From: Plectrocnemia conspersa
Lineage: Eukaryota > Arthropoda > Insecta > Trichoptera > Polycentropodidae
Direction: 5' to 3'
Length of the DNA stretch: 64,000 bases
Assembly (NCBI GenBank): GCA_009617715.1
Contig: VTFK01000222.1
Coordinates: 248,001-312,000, forward strand
The notes beneath the pieces were generated by a model that ran no database searches, was not told the DNA's origin, and worked only from the letters and a program-made list of their open reading frames with translations. The translations under genes and the position numbers were made by a program. This document shows, in pieces, positions 25,385 through 36,501 of this stretch. Within the stretch, counting starts at the first letter, position 1. Each line of letters starts with the position of its first letter.

Positions 25385-25690
25385 CAAGGGAAATTTATGG
25401 GCCACATTTTCAAAGGAAGCAACAATCTGTGTGCGAGTAAAAAAAATATCTCGATTCGTGCCACAGGCACATAATGCAAGCAGCACGGCTGCGATGATCA
25501 TCCGGACGGAAGCGGAAACGAGAATCCAAATTACGAGCATCCCCTTCCGCGGACGACCACATTTTAAATTTCCTTTTTTTCACAAAAAAATCCTCCCCTC
25601 TCGCCTGAAGGCTTAAATTAAAACAATGTTCAAAGATTGTATCTGCGGCGAACGCTAATAAGCGCCGGGAAAAAAATGAAAGGGTCACGA
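25385..25690. promoter_or_regulatory. Balanced-composition intronic block, possible conserved noncoding element
   Basis: About 300 bp with GC-richer words (GGACGGAAGCGGAAACGAG, GCGGACGACC) are open on both strands but lack any known domain or flanking splice sites of quality. A regulatory role is inferred from composition only. Confidence 0.2.
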
Positions 25691-26405
25691 TTTATAAAGA
25701 CACAGAGCAATTTCTAAATATATAAAAAAATTGATTAATCAATACGCATACTTAAAAAAATAGTGTAAACTAAATTGTATTTTAGAACCACTCAAAGAAA
25801 AAAGTAGTTCAAATCTATCGCGTTAAATAAAAGTCTTCCAACTTTTCCGAACTTCGTGGATAAATATTTAGGTCAGTTGTACATTCTATATGGTATAAAA
25901 TAATGATAGTAAAGTGCTATTTGTTGCTTAAACTATATTTTTTTATATTCAATTAATTTGTATAATCAAAAGCCTACATTTAGGAAATCAATAATTAAAA
26001 AGTAATTATTACAAATAAATATTTGGATAGAAAATATGTTATTTTTATGTATTAAAATATAAGCTCAGATTTAGCTATAATATATATACGGTTTAAATCT
26101 AGCACAAATCAGCCAAAAACATTATTGGCTTTACCTTCTAATAATAATTAAGAAAAAGACATAAGTTAAGGCAATATTCATATATTTAATTTGCAGAATA
26201 ACTGCTTAAAAATATTTTTTTACGATTTCTATAAATTATTGAAAAATAATAATTGTCTAGTTTATATGCAAAAAATAGGCATTGGAAAAAGCATGTACTA
26301 TTTTTTAAATTTAATTTAATTTTTAAGGCTTACTTAAGTGATAGATAAATCTAAAATAAGATCTGAAAAACAAATACAAAAATTAATAGCACAAAATAAA
26401 TATCG

Positions 26406-26650
26406 CGTGTGCCTCAAAGCAGCATTCTTGGACCGATGCTGTATTTATTATACACGATAAATCTTCCTCAGACCAGAATTGCTACATTTGCCGACGACTT
26501 ACCTATATTCAGATAGTAAAATAATATTGAGATTTGCCTATAGTTTTATGTTAATTATTTAAAGAAAACCTCAAGTGAAAGGCTTCATACATTTTTTTAA
26601 ATTATGTGCATAGTTGCTGAGAAAATGGTTTATTGAAAAAATATGTTCTA
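26406..26650 (+). mobile_element. Decayed Jockey-like reverse-transcriptase relic
   Basis: Plus-strand reading from 26406 gives 36 residues and then a stop: RVPQSSILGPMLYLLYT is the RT block around the VPQGS motif and is followed by ATFADDLPIF with the catalytic F/Y-A-D-D. The frame stops at 26514-26516; a shifted frame near 26616-26632 reads LRKW, as expected downstream in Jockey-like elements. Short, broken and antisense to the host gene. It covers the same part of RT as the relic at 18346-19045. Confidence 0.8.
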
Positions 26651-26938
26651 TACTATAAAAATGGTTTATTAAAAAAATAGACAAATTGAAATATATTAAA
26701 TAAATATTCATTGAAAATTATATTAAAATAGATAAGAAATCTAAAAACACATTTTAAGGCGAATTTAGACTTTTTATACATAAATATTTATTTAAATTTA
26801 AAACTATTTTAATGTAGAATTAAACGCAGGATTAGTATATTGTGATGAAAAGGTACATTTTTACTGGCTTTTTATACAGAAAACTAATATTTCTAAATTT
26901 GCTTCAATCCATCACTAATTGTAATTGTACATATCAGA

Positions 26939-27097
26939 GGCGGGCGGTAAAATACTGTTTCTCTCAATTGCTCGCGTGTTATGTGACGAAGGGGAATGAT
27001 AAACAAGGGCATGCGGACCGCATGCTCTTATCTCTCACTCACTCTCGTCACTTAACACGTAAGCGATCAAGAGGGAAAGTATCTCACCGCTCGCGCC
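26939..27097. repeat. GC-rich imperfect palindrome, about 78-bp arms
   Basis: The centre is GCATGCGG-A-CCGCATGC at 27009-27025. The left arm (26939-27016) and the reverse complement of the right arm (27018-27097) agree in ordered blocks: GGCG at the tip, then GATACT/AATACT, TTNCTCT, ATCGCT/ATTGCT, CGTGTTANGTGACGA and GCATGCGG, with most mismatches as substitutions. Its GC content is far above the surrounding intron. Fold-back elements (palindromic MITEs) have this form. The tip abuts the repeat family that starts at 27105, so the two may be parts of one composite element. Confidence 0.75.
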
Positions 27098-27104
27098 TGG
27101 TACA

Positions 27105-27568
27105 TATATGTTACAGTAAATGTGTAATACTAATGAAAATATAGTTTTACTAGAATTTCAGTGAAATCTTATCGAAATACATTCTACAGGTAGCAAAATA
27201 TTTATACCAGTGAATATTTAATTTTACTGACAGGTGCTGATGAAATTATATGCATTTCAAAAAGAAGATATGTCAATTAAAACATTATTAAAGTATTAAA
27301 TCTGAATTATTTAAGTCAACTAATAATTCAAATAGTGATTATTTCTAATATCAACGTTTATTTTAACGAATCAAAACACGAATAATACATATTTACAGAT
27401 TTAACTAGAAATATTCAAGTTATAAAACTTATTATAAACCACTACTACTCTGATGAATTTCAAAACGTACGTTTAACTATACAGTTATCGTTAGTTCGAT
27501 ACATTTACAATGGCCTAGTTAGTAAAAATATAATTTCACTGAAAAAAACATATTCACTGTAACATATA
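27105..27568. mobile_element. Candidate MITE with about 50-bp terminal inverted repeats
   Basis: TATATGTTACAGTAAAT at 27105-27121 is matched, inverted, by the end at 27552-27568, which reads TATATGTTACAGTGAAT on the minus strand. The similarity continues inward through an AGTGAAA and TTTTACTA block for about 50 bp. The interior (27118-27290) is shared with copies at 3645-3785 and 35848-36035. There is no open frame for a transposase. I cannot name the superfamily, and a clear target duplication was not found. Confidence 0.5.
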
Positions 27569-28367
27569 CGTTTTCTACCAAAATAAATTTGTACTTGCTA
27601 AAAATATTTTGTTTAAATAAAAATGTTTTAATGCTTTCTAAAATCTTACTAATTTGCATTAAACATGGGAAAAAAAGATCAAAATCATGTAAAAAAAACT
27701 TATAACTCTAATAAAATGTATAGGTAAATTTACATAAAATTAATGTGCTTTTATTTGTAGTAAAAATATTGTACAATTATATTAATAATTAAAAAGCCCT
27801 AGATTGTTACAAATAAAAAAAATGTTTGCTAATAATTCTAAAATGTACGAAGCACGATTCCCGAAATTTATTATAATCTGATTCTTGCTTGTTTTACATT
27901 TATATTTCACCTAATTTTGATATGTTACTTATTATATATAATTTTGATTTATAATTTTTATCTAATAAATATTAATGATGTCCTTAAACACCTAAATTAA
28001 ATGTAATTAATATTCCAAAATAAATTTTTCATTGATTATAAATATATTTTTAGCATTATAAAATCTGAAAATTCAAGTTACAGTTGAATTTTAAAGCTAA
28101 GTACATGACCAAATTCCGTTTTTTAGGGATTAAGACATGTACTTAAACAATTTTGACAATGTCCTGTAAATAAAAATAGTAATGAAAATTCTTCTAATAA
28201 TATTTTTAGCATATTCAAATAATATTTGGCGCAAAATAAATATAATTCACACGTATACCACATACTTTTAAAAATATAATATAAACCTACAATAGAAAAT
28301 GTCGCTATCTAAAGATATAAACGTAGATATGTATGTATATGAATAATATTTAGGATAGGGATATTAC

Positions 28368-28518
28368 CTTCTTCGTCGCTGCCAACCATTGAATATCTTT
28401 CATAGCCGCTAAGATTCCTGTGAGCTCCTAGACCGAAATCGTCTTTTGTCCATTGAAGAACTCCAGATTTTCCCACAACTCTGCAGGGAAGCGTTACTCT
28501 TGAGCCTACGATTGCCGT
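28368..28518 (-). CDS. kirre/rst: Rst/Kirre-type receptor, exon encoding the N-terminal part of Ig domain 1
   Basis: This exon is 151 bp, enters in phase 0 and leaves in phase 1, encoding residues 50-99 and the first base of glycine 100. The acceptor is a long T-rich tract ending TTTTTAG at 28519 (built on an AAAAAT tandem repeat on the plus strand); the donor is GAAG then GTAATA at 28367-28362. The protein begins TAIVGSRVTLPCRV, with B-strand cysteine C61, continues with the C-strand tryptophan in LQWTKDDFGLG and an N-L-S sequon at N84, and ends YSMVGSDEE. These are hallmark residues of the first Ig domain of insect Rst/Kirre. It joins in frame to MEPQDQ of the signal exon 7.8 kb upstream. 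Confidence 0.96.
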
Positions 28519-29349
28519 CTAAAAATAAAAATAAAAATAAATATTACTTTCATGTTGAAATCATAACATAAGTATATTTATTACGCATTAATAAATAATC
28601 ATTAATTTGACTCTCGACTTGAGATAATAATTAAGTGGTTATAATTAAGAAAATATGAAGAACGAATTTATACATATAATATATATATATATGTGACAAG
28701 TACGCGGTTTACGGATTAACGTGCGATTATAACGTACATACATATATCATATTATTGCGTATGCGTGAGCTCTTGCATATCAAAGGATTTTCCTAATCCA
28801 TATTATTAGTAAAACTATCCTCATTCCCAAGTCAGGCTCAATGTTTCGCTTAAAACGTTAATCTATTTAAATCCTTGCATTAATATTTACACTTTGGTAA
28901 CGAAAATAACTTGAATTAAAGATGCTTTAGTACGACGCGTATTCAAATTTTGCAAATCTACCCACAAAACGTATTTGGAATACGTAATGTTTTTTTTTTT
29001 ATTTTTTAAAAATGTGGGACGAATCTAATTGCTGCTTTAATGCTACGGGTAATTAAATAATGAATTCTTTCAGATTCCTAAGATAATTGCTTATTAAATA
29101 AAATAATTTTCAATTGCAATAAAATTGTATTATATTAAATTAATATGTAAAACTACTCTCTGATATTATATTGTATCAAAAGTTAATACAACATATTAAG
29201 TTATCCCAAAATCTATTTCTTATTTAAATGAATCGAAAAATCACTTTTAAATGTATGTAATTTTTACAATGTTCACTGTTTAGAGCACATTTTAACTGAA
29301 CTTCGTCAAGCGATATTAAAATTTATCTAGCTATTTTTTGAATTACATT

Positions 29350-29740
29350 GAAAACTGGTGCGATTAATTCCATTTGAAATGGTCGGTCGTTCGACATTCT
29401 CAAACTTCGCCTGCATCTTAAAAGGGGGTCGAACAAAACTTATCCAGATTCCCGACGAGATTAGCCCTAACGATGTCCTCACATTTCCTATCTTTAAATT
29501 GAATTTTATGCCCGGTGTTTGTACCCCTGCGACCAACTTTTCACCCTCTTCCACGCTTTTCGCCACCCCCGACGTTTAATCCTCTTATCTACCCCTTATT
29601 CGATGGCCTTTTGTGACCGGCCAATTGACAACTTTTTATTTTGTTGCTTTAGCACCCGACGGTCTCTCTTATCTCAACCTCGAAATAATAAACAAATCAA
29701 TTTTTGCAGAAATCGACTGTTAAACGTTAATTCACGCGTG
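29350..29740. promoter_or_regulatory. Balanced-composition intronic block, possible conserved noncoding element
   Basis: About 390 bp of mixed composition with C-rich words (CCACGCTTTTCGCCACCCCCG). Overlapping open frames on both strands have no recognisable domain and no splice context. Candidate regulatory DNA by composition only. Confidence 0.2.
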
Positions 29741-31687
29741 TTATTATAATTTAATTAGAACGCGTGATTTTTTTGTGTTTTATTGATTAAATTCTAATTT
29801 TGCCAATTATATAATTCAGAATTTATTCCCATTTAAGAGTATCATTAATTATTTTTAATCCCATACTTGTCAAAGAACCAGTTCTATGTTTTAATATAAT
29901 TTATTTCATAATTTTGCTTTAGAACATTTTTATAAAAATGAAAATACTTTCTATGTAATTTAAAGAAATAGTAAATTGTAAAATAAATTAAAAATAGTTT
30001 CTTACTTATTTGATATTGATATCATGGATGTATATAAAATGTGTTTACATACGAGTTTTAGATATAACACACAAAACGGCGATTGGTGCGGAAATTGAAT
30101 TTTGACGTCGAATAATAGTTTAAGTTGCGTGAAACAATGAACCGCGTTTACCAGTATATCATATTGAATGGTTATGATCATAACTGGTGAATGAGATGTT
30201 ATCTAACTATTGTTTTAAACTTTTGAATCATATTTTACATGGAAAGTTTAAATATTTATTTTTAATGTAGTCCGTTATTCCATATTCTCATACATTAAAA
30301 TGGTCTGGTTTATATATCAACAATTGTTTTATTATGAAATACTGCAATTTATTATTTTATGATAGAGACAGATTAAAATATTTTTTTCACAAATATTTAA
30401 CAGAAAACTATGCTACAGTACTAGTCATGTTTTTTTAAAAACTAACTAGGTTTTTAGTAGGACTAATCTTTTTGATAAAATACAGAAAAAATAGTATAAT
30501 TTCTATTAAATTTTACTTTTGTAGACGTCGACTTTCTTTTTAAAAATATTTGCCAAAATTTACTAATCTTAAATTCAAGATTAAATTAAAAGTTTGAGAC
30601 TAAATTATTGTATTTTTTAGTTTATAAAGAAATAATATATAATACATTAAGGTTTATAGATTTTTTAAATTAATAAACAATAATATGCTATACATTTTTA
30701 TTTATGTAAAAGTTCATGATTATATTCATAGATAAAATTAAAATTAAAAATGTTTCACAATAAAAGTAATAACTTAGCAGTTATAAGCAAAAATAGACAA
30801 TAAATTTAATTCATGTTTCGTTAAAATAAATATGCTAATATTTATATAATTTTTTGGACAATTTTTTTTTATAATTTAAAGGTTATTTTAACTCTTTTAG
30901 TGCCAAGCAAAAGTAAGAGGTGTATGCTAAAAAACATTTTTTGGCATATAAAAAAATTCTGATTTTTTTTTTGTATGCACTTCTATTTATTATATGAATA
31001 AAATAGAATTTAGTTGATACACGTAAGTAAGCAAAAAGTATCGAGAAAAAATATTTCATAATTTTACAAAAAAAAAATTCAAAGCTAGAAACGGATACCG
31101 GCGTCCTTATAACATTCAAACGGTTAACAACAATTTCGGATAAGCAAAACACGTCTCGGAAATTAGGCAACAAATGATATTTTGTACCACAGTCAAAAGC
31201 GATCTCGTGACCAAACAATTGCGGTGATACTTGAAAATATCGCACGAACTATCTAATAGCATATCATCAGTAAAACTTTAATCATTTTAACCCCGATAAA
31301 ACTACTCTTTGTTTGGAAAGGATATGCGCTAAATGATGCATTCTACCTTGCGCGTTACACTATTATTATCTACCCTTCGGTTAACAATCCCTGAAATGAC
31401 CTTCTAAAGGGCGTGAACACATTTCGTGGTTGTGTCCAAAATACGATGCGATTGCCTCAAAAACATTTTTATTTGTGATTTTCTGGGGAATAACTCAAAA
31501 TAATAAAAATGTGACACTTAGTCACATATTCAGATATGCGGTGAGAGATGTAAAAAACAGACGAGGAAGGACAGCAGCAGGGACAAGAAGAGACGAGTCA
31601 AGATACCGCATAAATGCAAGAGACATCAATGGATAGCCCAAAGAATATTATGAGAAGAAGTAATGACAATCCCAACGTCTCTATATT

Positions 31688-31726
31688 GAAATTTCAGCAG
31701 ACAATAATACAACTCGACACACTAGC
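31688..31726 (+). repeat. Short dispersed repeat, copy 1
   Basis: GAAATTTCAGCAGACAATAA and the next 19 bases match 42641-42679 with about six differences in 39 bases, same orientation. It follows a purine-rich patch. Identity unknown. Confidence 0.45.
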
Positions 31727-32339
31727 AACGACTCTCTGACTTCCAAGACCTGTTATTTTAACTCCATCTACACCTCTCTAAAATGTGATAATTTATAAAC
31801 ATGTTATTATTAAAACTAAACTATTATTAATTTTTTCGGCGTCTGTTTTGGCTGCAAAATCATGAAAGTGGTATTAACATCCTGACTTGATAAAAAGACG
31901 CTAAAAAAACATTTAAAGTATATTACACTAATTTGTTTTTTAGTCAATATCATACATTTTATGGCTAATTGAAATGCAAGCTCATTACTTAAATTATGTA
32001 ATATTTTATTATAATTACATATAATTCTATTTGTATTACTAAGTAGGTACTGATTTTCAATAGATTCATAAATAATGTAGAATGCTTTAGACATACATTC
32101 ATTAAAACAATTTATCGTTAACAATAGCTGTATATATATAATATATATTTTAAAATGTTTTACATAACATAATACATGAATTGTGTGTGTAAGAACACAA
32201 CATATCTTATATTACATTCTTCCATGAAAAGAAAAACACAGCCCTTTACTTAATGTGTACATACAATATTTATAAAGAACATCAGCTTTGATTGTCAGTA
32301 TATACGAACATATATTATATACACGCTTGTATCTAGTTC

Positions 32340-32720
32340 AGGGATGTGTTTACACAGCGTTCGATATTATCTTTGCAGCCCTTTGAGAATCGCTGGTTCC
32401 GGGTAAAGCTGATTACGCATGTGGCATGCCCATCAGGCAGCGTCTCTCTCTCCCGAGATACAAATCCGATGAGCTTTATAGGGCAATAACGCCTTAACCG
32501 GGGCCCTTAACTTTTATGACTCATTAACTACAACGTATTTAAGGATACATTAGCCAAATAAACAGCCGCATTTGCATGTGGGGCCGTGTCTTCTGTTTCA
32601 GGCACCCTAACCGTGTCGCCTTTTATTAACGGAAAGTCGCGCCTTTTTACGACCCCCTTTTCTGTCTATGTGCAAAATTAATTGCGTCGCCAATAAGGCC
32701 TTTATTTTGCAATGTCGTCG
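32340..32720. promoter_or_regulatory. Balanced-composition intronic block, possible conserved noncoding element
   Basis: About 380 bp with words such as GGCATGCCCATCAGGCAGCG and ACCGGGGCCC and several TTAAT-type sites lie in AT-rich intron. No reading frame or repeat. This is one of the clearest candidates for a conserved enhancer in the first coding intron, by composition only. Confidence 0.25.
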
Positions 32721-32812
32721 ATAAAAAAGAGAATTAATTCTAAAAGGGTTTACAGTGCCTTAAAATGTATTGGTATATTGACTTGAAATTTAAATAAATA
32801 AAATAGATGCGA

Positions 32813-32852
32813 TACAATAGATTGCTTTATAATACAATAGATTGCTGTATAA
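32813..32852 (+). repeat. 20-bp tandem duplication
   Basis: TACAATAGATTGCTTTATAA at 32813-32832 is repeated directly at 32833-32852 with one base change (T to G). Simple local duplication. Confidence 0.9.
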
Positions 32853-33342
32853 TAATTAAAATATTATACAATTCATTAAAATGTAAATAAATATTTAAAT
32901 TCTTATATTATATAATTCATAGAAAAACTATATTTTGTATAAAATAAAATAATAGCAAGCTTTTTCAATTTATAAAAAAAAATATTTTTATAATATTGAA
33001 TCGAAAATCAATATTAGTTTTAAGATGTAATCTTCTTCCAACACTTGGTCATTTTTTAATTCCATTACCAAAAATGTTAGAGGCTTTGATTTAGAATATT
33101 CCGATAGTCCCTTTTTCGCATTCCCTGCATTTTGCTTTTTTTTGTCTAGAATATTGTATCGTACAAAATAAATAATAATCGGAAAGAGCAAGGTCTGGAA
33201 TATAAGGTCAAAAAATTGAACCTTTGAGCCGAATTCCTTGATTTTATCGAAAGGGACACGCATTATTTTGCTGTTGACATGTGCAAGACTTTTTTTATTT
33301 TCTCGTGAAAATGATCTCTTTAATTACTATACAGCTTGCTGT

Positions 33343-33840
33343 TATTGTTTGGCCGGTGCCAGACCACCACACGCTGGAGTTCGCCGTTAAGTGTGGGAGA
33401 GTGAGAGATCTCTTTTGAGCTTGAATTCAAGCTCCTAAAGGAAGCAAGACTTTGTGAACACCCAACTGAGGTAGCGTCTTCTGGACTACCAATGACGAGC
33501 AAAGCATTGCATTTCAACGCCAGCTGGCCAAAAGAGATCGGTCCTTAAGGATAGAGGGCTTAATCTGGATCTGAGGCATCACGTAAAGTGATGTAGCATG
33601 AAAAGCTAATGCTAAGCAAAAGCAATGCAACAGATTTGCAAATGGTCAGGAGAGCGTTTTCCAGAACGCTCGGGAGAAACACTACTGAGACTCTAACAAA
33701 CAATGTAGTACTACGGGGGATGGATCCCGCTCATCCAGCCCTTAAAAGCTGGATGCCGCCCATTGGGTTGGACTCGTAGGGCCTTAATAATCGTTCTTGC
33801 AATGGATGTCAAAAAGTAGTCACTCTGATATTGTTTGGCC
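33343..33840. mobile_element. 474-bp insert flanked by 12-bp direct repeats, unknown retroelement or MITE
   Basis: TATTGTTTGGCC occurs at 33343-33354 and identically at 33829-33840. The 474 bp between (33355-33828) is much less AT-rich than either flank, begins GGTGCCAGACCACC and ends GTAGTCACTCTGA. A 12-bp direct repeat around a compositionally foreign block is the signature of a transposed segment with its target-site duplication. There is no terminal inverted repeat and no A-rich tail, and neither strand has a continuous reading frame. I do not recognise the sequence; it could be an internally copied or end-truncated retroelement. Confidence 0.6.
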
Positions 33841-34799
33841 AGACTCAAGAGTTTCGTATTGTACAATCCCTTTGCAATCCGACAATACATACATTTTCAC
33901 AGTGAGCGCGAGCTATAAGGTATGTTTCACTACTTGACTTTTAGATAAGCACTGTCTTGTACTACGGCAATTTTTGTCGTACAATGCCTATTTTTCATCT
34001 CTGGTTGTCAAATAATCATGAAAAGATGACTCAGCTTCAAAATACCAAAGCTTTTGTGATTTGCGGATATGCGCACATAGATACCACACATAGCCCTCGT
34101 TACGACCAGAAAAAACCCATAAATAACACCGAGTTTTGTTCTTACTGTAAATATTCTCCGTCATTGAGAAATAATTTCTTTGTTGCGAAACGGTCACGGA
34201 TATACTAAAAAACAGTCCCGTTGCAATGAAATACGATCTTGGACAATGCCCATCAAGCAACATATCGCCATTTATCGTCTGACGTAATTGTATTTAATCT
34301 AATAAAAACTCTTACTAGATTCCACCCTGAGTCTTACTGGCTACGAAGTCATACCCATAGGGTTCTCAAACCTCAAAATATCATACTTTAGTAATAAAAA
34401 AATATGCTGTTATAAAAATATAAATATGTTAGTATGTAATATCTATTTAATTATGATTTTTGGTCACAAATACTTGTAAATAGTTTTACTAAAGAAACAC
34501 AAATTATTGAAAATACAAAAATATTAAATATACAAATAAAAATATATTTTACTAAATACTTCATTATGAAATAAAGTAACGTCCAGTTGTAAAAAAGGGC
34601 ACATAAATAATAGGGAAAAATAGGGCAAGTATTTTTTTATATTATAATATTTATTGAACTTGTGGTTTATATAAGTTGCAATTTAATCATTTGCATTGCA
34701 CGTGTATATATGTATGTCTACACACAAAAACAATGTGTTATATATATGGTCGATTTAAGTATGTGTTGTTTAAGGGTATAATTCAAGATTAACAAGGTT

Positions 34800-35090
34800 T
34801 TCTCGGTATGTACGCGGCCGGTACAAAATTGAATTGCTTCTTAAATAAACCCATCCCCGTAGTGAGAATTGTTGGGTCTCGGGGCGCCTTGGGCCACAGT
34901 TCCTCTCGGCCTATTTACCACGCTTAATTAAATTTTATTTTTAATTAATTTATTATTTACATAGAGGAGCGCACTGAATTGAGATTTATTTTCAATTTGG
35001 CATAGCAGTGGGACGCCCTTAAAAAACCGTTTTTCAATCTGAAATTTGATTATTTATCCGCGCCTAATTAATCACGAGTGCTTTCTGCGG
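34800..35090. promoter_or_regulatory. Balanced-composition intronic block, possible conserved noncoding element
   Basis: Two balanced patches (34800-34920 with GGTCTCGGGGCGCCTTGGGC, and 34965-35090) surround a homopolymer-like TTAATTAATTTATTATTT core. Rich in TAATTA-type words that homeodomain proteins bind. Candidate enhancer, inference only. Confidence 0.25.
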
Positions 35091-35847
35091 TACGTGCTCC
35101 ATTGTTATTAAAAAATATTTAATTATTTAAAAAATATAAAATAAATATAAGCACATATTTATATACAAAAGAGTAAAAAATGCCAATATTTATGATGATA
35201 TTACAAAGTAATTAAACTCTGAAAAAAATATTCTAAAAAATAACTTAGTATTATTTTTTAAGTGATAATTTCATTACACAGTAAAATTTAAATTAGCATT
35301 TGACTTCAAATATCATATTTATATTAAACATGATTTTAATTTGTGAATTTTTTTATTTGACTTAATATAGACAAATAAAAGGCTACGTAATTTTTTTTAC
35401 CGACGTAATAACTAACAAAATATTTCATAAGTTCAAAATTTTGTTGACTTTTTTAGATATGACTTTTGTGCGGTATTTTGTTATTAAATATCTATTATTA
35501 GAAAAATAAATTCCATATTTGTTTCAAGTCATTCAGATTTGCGAGATAAAAGCAAAAAATAATGCATTTTTTTTCGAACTACTGTTCTATAATATAAAAT
35601 TTTAAGTCCAGCTACATATATACATAAATAAAAAGGGCTTGAGATAAGCATTATCGTATAGTTATTTTCAATTTTATATATACATACATATATAAAGAAG
35701 TAAATTATATGAATGAGAGCTAAATATTATATATTTTAATTTTAGGTTATCGTGTCTAGTTCTTAAAAATCATTTCAAAATAAGGATTGATTTGATGTCC
35801 TTCTTGGTGATGTGATTTTTAAACGAATTTCTTTTTAATTTATAAAT

Positions 35848-36035
35848 GTGACAGTAAATTTGTATTAGCAGTAAAATATATTTTTTTAGCATTTCAGTTA
35901 AATCATATCGAAATACATAATTTTCTTCGGTAGATATAATATATACTTTTACTAGTTTAATCATAATTTAGCTGACAGATGCATAGGAAATTATATGTTG
36001 ATCTAAATTGTCATTTGACAAGCGTGAAACGTATT
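35848..36035 (+). repeat. Dispersed repeat family, copy C
   Basis: Similar in order to 27112-27290: TGTGACAGTAAAT, then a TTTTTTAGCATTTCAGT block, TATCGAAATACAT, TTTTACTAG, GCTGACAGATGCATAGGAAA, and a final TGACAAGCGTG region. The match to the 27-kb copy is strongest over the block CATATCGAAATACAT. A member of the same degraded element family. Confidence 0.55.
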
Positions 36036-36354
36036 AAAAAAGCGACATATGAGATGGTTTGCGTACATGGACGAAATCCGAGGTAATCGACGAAAACCAA
36101 GACAGATTTTTCGCGGAAAAAATCTACGAATACCGAAACCGATGATAACCGAAGTCAACGAGAACCGAGGTACCACTATAATACAATATGCTGTTTTTTT
36201 TTGCTTTTACTTTTGCTTTTTTTTTAAACTTTTGCTTTTTTTATCATTGATATTTATATGAAATAAAATGTATTTTAGTAAATAAAGCAGTAGGTTTTAT
36301 TAGGTCGAAATACTTGTGTATTTGACATATTTAATAAAAAAAAAATTTACTTAC

Positions 36355-36501
36355 TTGATCTTGGGGTTCCATCGCGAACTTCTGCTGCCTGTACACGTCA
36401 TTATAGTGGTGGTTCTGCGCTGCGCAAAATGGCCGACTGCTCAGTAAGATGGCGGTAATGCACAATAAAATTCTAGCTAAATTTGACGCGTCGACCGCCA
36501 T
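36355..36501 (-). CDS. kirre/rst: Rst/Kirre-type receptor, signal-peptide exon (coding part)
   Basis: The exon's coding part has a preferred start at 36501 and ends with GATCAA before the consensus donor GTAAGT at 36354-36349, phase 0. From this start the protein begins with a classical signal peptide: MAVDASNLAR, a hydrophobic core ILLCITAILLSS, and a likely cleavage after C-A-A (residues 26-28). The mature end runs through residues 29-49 and finishes KFAMEPQDQ, which is the family signature just before Ig domain 1. The ATG at 36501 has G at -3 and G at +4, the best context close to the hydrophobic core. In-frame ATGs also exist at 36510 and 36528, and the frame stays open up to an in-frame stop at 36816-36814, so the true start may be further 5'. 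Receptors of this family act at the cell surface in myoblast fusion, eye cell sorting and axon guidance in Drosophila. Confidence 0.9.

Larger units (their letters stand above)
23100..28367 (-). other. Intron, 5.3 kb
   Basis: AT-rich intron holding a LINE relic (26406-26650), a GC-rich palindrome (26939-27097) and an adjacent inverted-repeat element (27105-27568), plus two balanced blocks at 23860-24180 and 25385-25690. No host exon is supported in it. Confidence 0.6.
28519..36354 (-). other. Intron, 7.8 kb
   Basis: Mostly AT-rich intron between the signal exon and the first Ig exon. It holds balanced blocks at 29350-29740, 32340-32720 and 34800-35090, a 20-bp tandem duplication at 32813-32852, the TSD-flanked insert at 33343-33840, repeat copies at 31688-31726 and 35848-36035, and a purine-rich patch at 31550-31640. 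No host exon is supported inside it. Confidence 0.6.

Noticed and set aside
29519..29749. Plus-strand frames in the 29.4-29.7 kb block as exons
   Set aside because: No family match and they lie in an intron whose flanking exons already join in frame.
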